The translations under genes were made by a program, and so were the position numbers. Below the pieces are notes generated by a model, which saw only the letters and a list, made by a program, of their open reading frames with translations, had not been told where the DNA came from and ran no database searches. Shown one piece after another: positions 5,425 through 9,373 of a stretch of 9,373 nt of DNA. How positions within the stretch are numbered: the stretch's first letter is position 1; each line of letters starts with the position of its first letter. This DNA is from an uncultured Muribaculaceae bacterium (GTDB taxonomy: Bacteria > Bacteroidota > Bacteroidia > Bacteroidales > Muribaculaceae): positions 1 through 9,373 of the forward strand of contig CAJUBM010000114.1 in assembly GCA_910584735.1 (NCBI GenBank), in the 5' to 3' direction.

Positions 5425-6141
5425 ATGGAGTGGGTTAACGAAATATGCGCCTCGCTTCTGTCAACCGAGGTGAATTTGGGCAACACGGTGTTCCGGCTGC
5501 TGCTATCAATGATGCTGGGAGTCATGGTGGGCGCCGAACGCAAACGAAAAGGACAGATTGCCGGGGTACGCACCTTCGCGCTCATATCAATGGGCGCATG
5601 CCTTGCCATGCTGCTTTCCATATACGTGCCGCAGGTATATCTCGGACTGAAGAACGGCGACCCCGGACGTATCGCGGCCCAGGTAATCACAGGCGTGGGC
5701 TTCCTCGGAGGCGGCGCCATGATACATATGAAAGGCTCCGTGCGCGGGCTTACCACCGCCGCCGGTATCTGGATGACGGCCATCATCGGTATGGCCGTAG
5801 GAGTAGGCATGTACTGGAGCGCGATAATCTCCACTATCCTGATACTGGTCATATTGGTGGCTTTCGAAGCCTACGAGCAGCACGTGAACATCGGGCAGGA
5901 AAACCGAGCCATAAAAATCACGGTGCGTTCCATCGTAACGGATATAAAGCCCTACTCACAGGTTTTCCGAGACCACCACGTAAGAATATCAACCTACTTC
6001 ATACAATACGACTACGACAAATCAACAACCGATCTGACTTTCGTAGTACTCGGCCCGTCACACCGCAATTATCTTCCTATGTTCCAAGACCTCCGCAACA
6101 TCAGCGACACCGTATCGCTGACACTGTCCTCACAAAGTTAA
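5425..6141 (+). CDS. MgtC/SapB family inner-membrane protein
   Basis: This 238-residue protein has about five hydrophobic membrane segments (~22-38, 50-67, 85-100, 112-126, 130-148) and a soluble C-terminal domain (~160-238, ACT-like in the family). The family signature is clear: GAERKRKGQIAGVRTFAL (36-53), GVGFLGGGAMI (90-100) and GLTTAAGIW (108-116). MgtC proteins are known to help cells cope with low magnesium and intramacrophage growth in several pathogens, partly by inhibiting the F-type ATP synthase; many homologues in commensals have no assigned role. Here it is the first gene of a probable operon with two membrane-anchored lectin-like proteins, which suggests an envelope function. No magnesium-responsive leader is evident in the ~46-nt 5' UTR. 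Another frame (5445-6149) is also open over the gene but its Arg/His-rich product is clearly a shadow. Confidence 0.93.
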   Translation: MEWVNEICASLLSTEVNLGNTVFRLLLSMMLGVMVGAERKRKGQIAGVRTFALISMGACLAMLLSIYVPQVYLGLKNGDPGRIAAQVITGVGFLGGGAMIHMKGSVRGLTTAAGIWMTAIIGMAVGVGMYWSAIISTILILVILVAFEAYEQHVNIGQENRAIKITVRSIVTDIKPYSQVFRDHHVRISTYFIQYDYDKSTTDLTFVVLGPSHRNYLPMFQDLRNISDTVSLTLSSQS

Positions 6142-6172
6142 CGGAATAAACACTCCACAACTACCTATCTGC

Positions 6173-7315
6173 ATGGAAAACAACCACGATAAAGAACGCA
6201 CCGTAGTAGTTGAAATAGACAGCCACGCCCAGTTCATAAGAATCCTATCCGACCCTAAGATGACGTGGAGGGCCATATTCTTCCTTTCCTTCATGTTAGC
6301 GGCCATATTCCTGTTAATCTCCATTGTGATACTTTCGCTTAAGGAGCCATTCAACATACAGAATTTCACCATGAACGACTACGGGGCAGTCACCACCTCC
6401 ACCCAGGACGACACCGAGACTACCTACTGGCTGTTCAACAGCGCCGAACTGTGGGCCAACTCCGGCATCAGCGTAGAGAAAGGGGACCGTCTGACAATAC
6501 GTACATCGGGCCGCAACCACGGCGCTATACACCACCTGTCGGAGGCTTCGCTGGAAAACCGGCGTTACGGCTACCAGTGGAGCGACGGCAACGGGCGCGA
6601 ACAAGGCCCGGAATGGAACGACGAACGCATGTACTTCCCCATCAGCCGCACAAACGCCGAAGGAATGATATTGATGCAGGTATTCCCGCCTGATGAAATC
6701 TACGACCCGACCCAGTCGCCTGAGCGACAGAAGCAACTGCGCGAAAAATACTTTGATGGTTCAAACCCCGCCTCCGACGAACGCATCTACGCCATCGGGA
6801 AGGAACGTACCGAGATTCTGATACACCAACCCGGCATACTGCATTTCTCAATAAACGATGTGGTGCTTACGGACGCCAACATCGAACGGCTCTATAAACG
6901 CCACATAAAGACAATGATAGGTGAAGGTCTCAACGCGTCAGACACCACGGCGGCATGGAAGATTCTCAATATTCCCAAACCAGCTACAATAGTATCATCA
7001 ACCGGCTCCGACACCATAAATAACGCCTGCAAGGTTGATGACGACGCGTTCCGCCTGCTAAAAACCACCGCCCATATTGAAGGCCTGCGCAAATTCATGA
7101 CCTCCGGGGGCCTCAAGATTGACGCCTACCCGGATCCGGAATACGTCACATTCATCAACCGTGACCACCCGACCGACACAATACATGTGAAAGCCCACCC
7201 GCTATTCAACGAACTGTTGTATTATCGCCACCACCAATACTACGATGCCTGGTTCGTAGACAACATCGGTTCCATGCTGTTGGTGATAGAACGGAAGAAG
7301 AACGACAATAAATAA
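6173..7315 (+). CDS. Membrane-anchored protein with interrupted PA-IL (LecA)-like domain, paralogue 1
   Basis: This 380-residue protein has a short cytoplasmic N-terminus (1-33), one membrane helix (~34-55) and a long domain outside the membrane. Within it I see the pattern of PA-IL-like beta-sandwiches: 'AELWANSGISVEKGDRLTIRTSG' elements (91-113), 'GMILMQV' (164-170), 'RIYAIG' (204-209) and 'GILHFSINDV' (221-230), then 'AWFVDNIGSMLLVIE' (359-373). In LecA the ND and NN-S-G loops, which hold calcium and galactose, are adjacent. Here ND (228-229) and DN.G (363-366) are separated by 133 residues, so the domain appears to carry a large insertion at that loop. The insertion is partly helical and has no motif I know. 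The gene starts 31 bases after mgtC and is homologous to the next gene. Sugar binding is inferred from fold resemblance only; the metal ligands are not proven. Confidence 0.78.
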   Translation: MENNHDKERTVVVEIDSHAQFIRILSDPKMTWRAIFFLSFMLAAIFLLISIVILSLKEPFNIQNFTMNDYGAVTTSTQDDTETTYWLFNSAELWANSGISVEKGDRLTIRTSGRNHGAIHHLSEASLENRRYGYQWSDGNGREQGPEWNDERMYFPISRTNAEGMILMQVFPPDEIYDPTQSPERQKQLREKYFDGSNPASDERIYAIGKERTEILIHQPGILHFSINDVVLTDANIERLYKRHIKTMIGEGLNASDTTAAWKILNIPKPATIVSSTGSDTINNACKVDDDAFRLLKTTAHIEGLRKFMTSGGLKIDAYPDPEYVTFINRDHPTDTIHVKAHPLFNELLYYRHHQYYDAWFVDNIGSMLLVIERKKNDNK

Positions 7316-7351
7316 CCTGCCCTCTCCGGCTACGGACACATCATCTCCACA

Positions 7352-8626
7352 ATGAACCTTCAATCGATTATAAACACAATAATGGCCCGTCTGGCGTCAG
7401 ACGGCTACACGAAGGTGCTGCTCCGCGACCGCAAATTCATCCCCGCACTTATAAAAGCAGGGAAAACACAGTCAAAGCCGGATGCCGCATCTGTCACGAG
7501 CTTCCATAATGCCACGGACGTACGGGGCCCTCTCCTGAAATCGATATGCCGCGTGGTACGATACATCGTGCGCGGCATCGCAAAAATATTCCACCTGCAT
7601 CCCGCGTCAGACAAACACGGATTCCTGGGGAAGCCCTATCTCTTCCTCTACCGGCTTTTCCATTATCCGGCAACGAACTTCACGATTCTGATGCTCGCGC
7701 TTGCCGGATTCCTCGGCCTGATAATATCCATCGGCCTATTTTTCATAAACGATGTGATTCTTTTCCATCCGCCGGTATATTCCAACAAACAGGGCACATT
7801 CGTTATCGAACAACCGTTCAACCGCACTTACTACATGTACCTGTTCAATCCCGCTGAACGCTGGAGCAATACAGGGATACAGATTAACAAAGGTGACAAT
7901 GTGAAAATCACGGCCTCGGGAGGATACTTTGCCAATATCCACGAACAGACCCAATGTGCGCGAAACAACACACTGCCCCGCACAGGGTTAATCTCTTTCC
8001 GCAAAGGAGACCGTGGCACCGTAATGGAAACCGAGCCTTTCCTTGAAAACCCGGATGCACCGTTCGGCGCCATATTATACGAAATCGGGCCGGAAGTCGT
8101 GCAACGTGAAGACTCCGTTCCGGCACGGGCAGATGCAAAAGCAATAGGACAGGTGTCTACGGACGAATTCACCGCCACCCGGGGTGGCATATTACGATTG
8201 AGCGTTAACGACATAACGCTAACCTACAACACCATACGCGATATGTTGGAATCTCCCGGAGCCACACGCCTACGCGACATGTTGTTAGCCAAAAGCATAT
8301 ATGCCGACTCATCTGATGTCGTAAAATCCTCTGTACCGCCGGAATATATACATGCCCTATACTCCGACTATCCCACAGCCTGGTATGACGACAATAACGG
8401 CGAATTACTTTTCTCCATAAGGGTGGATCGCGCCCATAAAGGCATCTACCAGTCCATCTTCGGCCAGATAGACCTCCTCTTCTCTGACGGCATAATGGCA
8501 GTATCAACTTTTACCAAAGTCTTACTATCGCTGATGATAATCATGGCGCTCGATTTCTTTGTCGGATGGATAATCAGGCTTAGAAAGATAGACGACACCG
8601 AAATGGATGCAGATCCGGCTGCATAA
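7352..8626 (+). CDS. Two-pass membrane protein with interrupted PA-IL (LecA)-like domain, paralogue 2
   Basis: This 424-residue protein has a long basic cytoplasmic region (1-107), a membrane helix (~110-133), an extracytoplasmic domain (~140-385), and a second helix (~388-408) with a charged tail (RLRKIDDTEMDADPAA). The outer domain matches the preceding protein block by block: 'AERWSNTGIQINKGDNVKITASG' elements (168-190), 'APFGAILYEIG' (236-246), 'GGILRLSVND' (278-287) and 'AWYDDNNGELLFSIR' (343-357). The APFGA-L--IG and G-L-LSVND blocks are the most typical of PA-IL-like proteins. ND and DN.G are 59 residues apart, a shorter insertion than in paralogue 1. Start 7352 is 36 bases after the previous stop; an internal ATG at 7382 would remove ten residues. 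The two genes probably arose by tandem duplication and may form a complex with MgtC in the inner membrane. Confidence 0.78.
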   Translation: MNLQSIINTIMARLASDGYTKVLLRDRKFIPALIKAGKTQSKPDAASVTSFHNATDVRGPLLKSICRVVRYIVRGIAKIFHLHPASDKHGFLGKPYLFLYRLFHYPATNFTILMLALAGFLGLIISIGLFFINDVILFHPPVYSNKQGTFVIEQPFNRTYYMYLFNPAERWSNTGIQINKGDNVKITASGGYFANIHEQTQCARNNTLPRTGLISFRKGDRGTVMETEPFLENPDAPFGAILYEIGPEVVQREDSVPARADAKAIGQVSTDEFTATRGGILRLSVNDITLTYNTIRDMLESPGATRLRDMLLAKSIYADSSDVVKSSVPPEYIHALYSDYPTAWYDDNNGELLFSIRVDRAHKGIYQSIFGQIDLLFSDGIMAVSTFTKVLLSLMIIMALDFFVGWIIRLRKIDDTEMDADPAA

Positions 8627-8635
8627 GATTCGTTT

Positions 8636-8667
8636 TTTGGGCGTGTGAGGTATTTTTCGTACCTTTG
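8636..8667 (+). promoter_or_regulatory. Strong Bacteroidota-type promoter
   Basis: TTTG (8636-8639), a 20-base spacer, then TACCTTTG (8660-8667) matches the phylum consensus at every defined base. It starts 9 bases after the preceding stop codon. It drives the DsbD-alpha-like gene at 8765 with a 5' UTR of roughly 90 nt. Confidence 0.8.
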
Positions 8668-8672
8668 CAAAA

Positions 8673-8693
8673 TGCCGGCAACCATTTCCGGCA
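8673..8693 (+). other. Hairpin at the 5' end of the transcript
   Basis: TGCCGG (8673-8678) pairs with CCGGCA (8688-8693) around a 9-base loop. It begins about 5 bases after the -7 box, so it would sit at the very 5' end of the mRNA, where hairpins commonly stabilise transcripts. A regulator binding the dyad at the start site is the alternative. Confidence 0.4.
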
Positions 8694-8764
8694 ATGATAT
8701 TTAACAATAAATTCCAACCCTATATTTTTATTACAGTACAGCAATCTGAAATATTACGATTAAT

Positions 8765-9265
8765 ATGAAAAAGCATATCTTTCTCTTCCTCATCGGGATA
8801 ATTACTGCCATGTTCACAGTATCCGCCCAGGCTCCCGCCGACCCCGTGACCTGGCGCGCGCAGGTAAAGATGACTTCAGCAACGGAGGGTACCGTAATAT
8901 TCCGTGCCACGGTCAACAAAGGATGGCACCTCTATGGGACCGACATGCCGCAAGGCGGCCCGAAACCGACCTCGTTCAACTTCGCAGGTTCTACGGGAGT
9001 AAAATTCATCGGCACCCCGACTCCATCTGTGAAACCAGTGAAAAAACATGATGAGATGTTCTCTGCCGATGTCACTTATTGGGAGGGACGCGTCACCTTC
9101 ACACAGCGATTCACCGTCACCGACCCTGCCAAGGCCAAGATAGCCGCCTCAGTTACGTATATGGGATGCAACGATGAAACCTGCTCCCCTCCTAAGACGA
9201 AGAAATTCACCTTAAACGTTCCGCGCCCGGACGGCAACACCTCGGCAACAACCCGTGCCAACTGA
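8765..9265 (+). CDS. Secreted DsbD N-terminal (alpha)-domain-like protein
   Basis: This 166-residue protein has a signal peptide (MKKHIFLFLIGIITAMFTVS, cut near Ala21-Ala23) and a single immunoglobulin-like beta-sandwich. Features typical of the DsbD alpha domain are 'NKGWHLYGTDMPQGGPKPT' (51-69), 'YWEGRVTFTQRF' (105-116) and 'VTYMGCNDETCSPPKTK' (130-146), holding the cysteine pair C135/C140. In DsbD this pair takes electrons from the membrane domain and passes them to periplasmic thiol partners. The family spacing is CX5C in E. coli; here it is CX4C. The membrane and thioredoxin-like domains are absent from this protein, so a separate partner must reduce it; it could be encoded downstream. 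The Ser/Thr-rich tail (157-166) has no recognisable function. It is transcribed from its own strong promoter. Confidence 0.85.
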   Translation: MKKHIFLFLIGIITAMFTVSAQAPADPVTWRAQVKMTSATEGTVIFRATVNKGWHLYGTDMPQGGPKPTSFNFAGSTGVKFIGTPTPSVKPVKKHDEMFSADVTYWEGRVTFTQRFTVTDPAKAKIAASVTYMGCNDETCSPPKTKKFTLNVPRPDGNTSATTRAN

Positions 9266-9330
9266 AAACCAGGTATATCCACGCCAGGCCATAAGCCAGA
9301 ATTACCTTATAATCCACCCTTACTACTGGT

Positions 9331-9343
9331 GCGATAAAATCGC
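9331..9343 (+). terminator. Weak hairpin after the DsbD-like gene
   Basis: GCGAT-AAA-ATCGC is a perfect 5-bp stem with a 3-base loop, extendable by two G-T pairs, followed by GTTAGTTTAG. It is a marginal terminator candidate. The rest of 9266-9373 shows no gene; the final AAAGAGAG could precede a start codon just outside the window. Confidence 0.25.
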
Positions 9344-9373
9344 GTTAGTTTAGAAATCATCAAATAAAGAGAG

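Noticed and set aside
5445..6149. Long + strand frame of 234 codons overlapping MgtC
   Set aside because: Its Arg/His-rich product has no family likeness, while the overlapping frame is an unmistakable MgtC protein; a shadow of a GC-rich gene.
1..9373. tRNA, rRNA or CRISPR array
   Set aside because: No cloverleaf with a T-loop motif, no rRNA-like stretch and no regularly spaced repeat of 25-40 bases was seen on either strand.

Overview
The window reads as chromosomal DNA from a Bacteroidota species, most likely order Bacteroidales (gut type). Three observations support this. Two promoters match the phylum's -33 TTTG / -7 TAnnTTTG pattern well at the -7 box (TACCTTTG at 5365 and 8660). Most starts lack a Shine-Dalgarno sequence. 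Three adjacent lipoproteins carry short acidic stretches right after the lipobox cysteine, as Bacteroidota surface lipoproteins do. I cannot fix the genus from sequence alone.

Left part (1-1331): the first ~53 bases look like the terminus of an insertion sequence, probably IS21 family, with two copies of GGTCCC(C)TTTTCAA and a terminal CA. It abuts the last ~43 codons of an otherwise missing gene. That remnant stops 2 bases before a complete beta-class DNA methyltransferase that resembles the PvuII methyltransferase (N4-cytosine type). The arrangement suggests a type II restriction-modification operon whose upstream gene, possibly the endonuclease, was cut by a transposon while the methylase survived. 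A 17-of-18 bp inverted repeat lies in the gap before the next, convergent genes.

Centre left (1332-4743): three lipoprotein genes run leftward as an operon in the order 4122-3115, 3075-2065, 2024-1332. Two contain lipocalin-like 'GTW/GKW' domains and the middle one resembles DUF4595 proteins after a Pro-Asp-Thr linker. Upstream is a 621-base gap whose minus strand carries a good promoter (4524-4554) and an unusually long leader of about 395 nt. The leader is full of stems, including a compact 89-nt element (4190-4278) that can form two mutually exclusive folds.

Centre right (4744-8626), all on +: a small secreted or membrane protein of unknown function, then a probable operon. It consists of an MgtC/SapB-family inner-membrane protein followed by two paralogous membrane-anchored proteins. 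I interpret these two as carrying a PA-IL (LecA)-like beta-sandwich interrupted by a large insertion between its two conserved 'ND' and 'DN.G' loops. This MgtC plus two-LecA-like cassette is the most interesting content of the window.

Right end (8627-9373): a strong consensus promoter with a 5' hairpin drives a small secreted protein equivalent to the N-terminal (alpha) domain of DsbD, with a CX4C pair. It is followed by about 100 non-coding bases and probably the start of another gene beyond the window.
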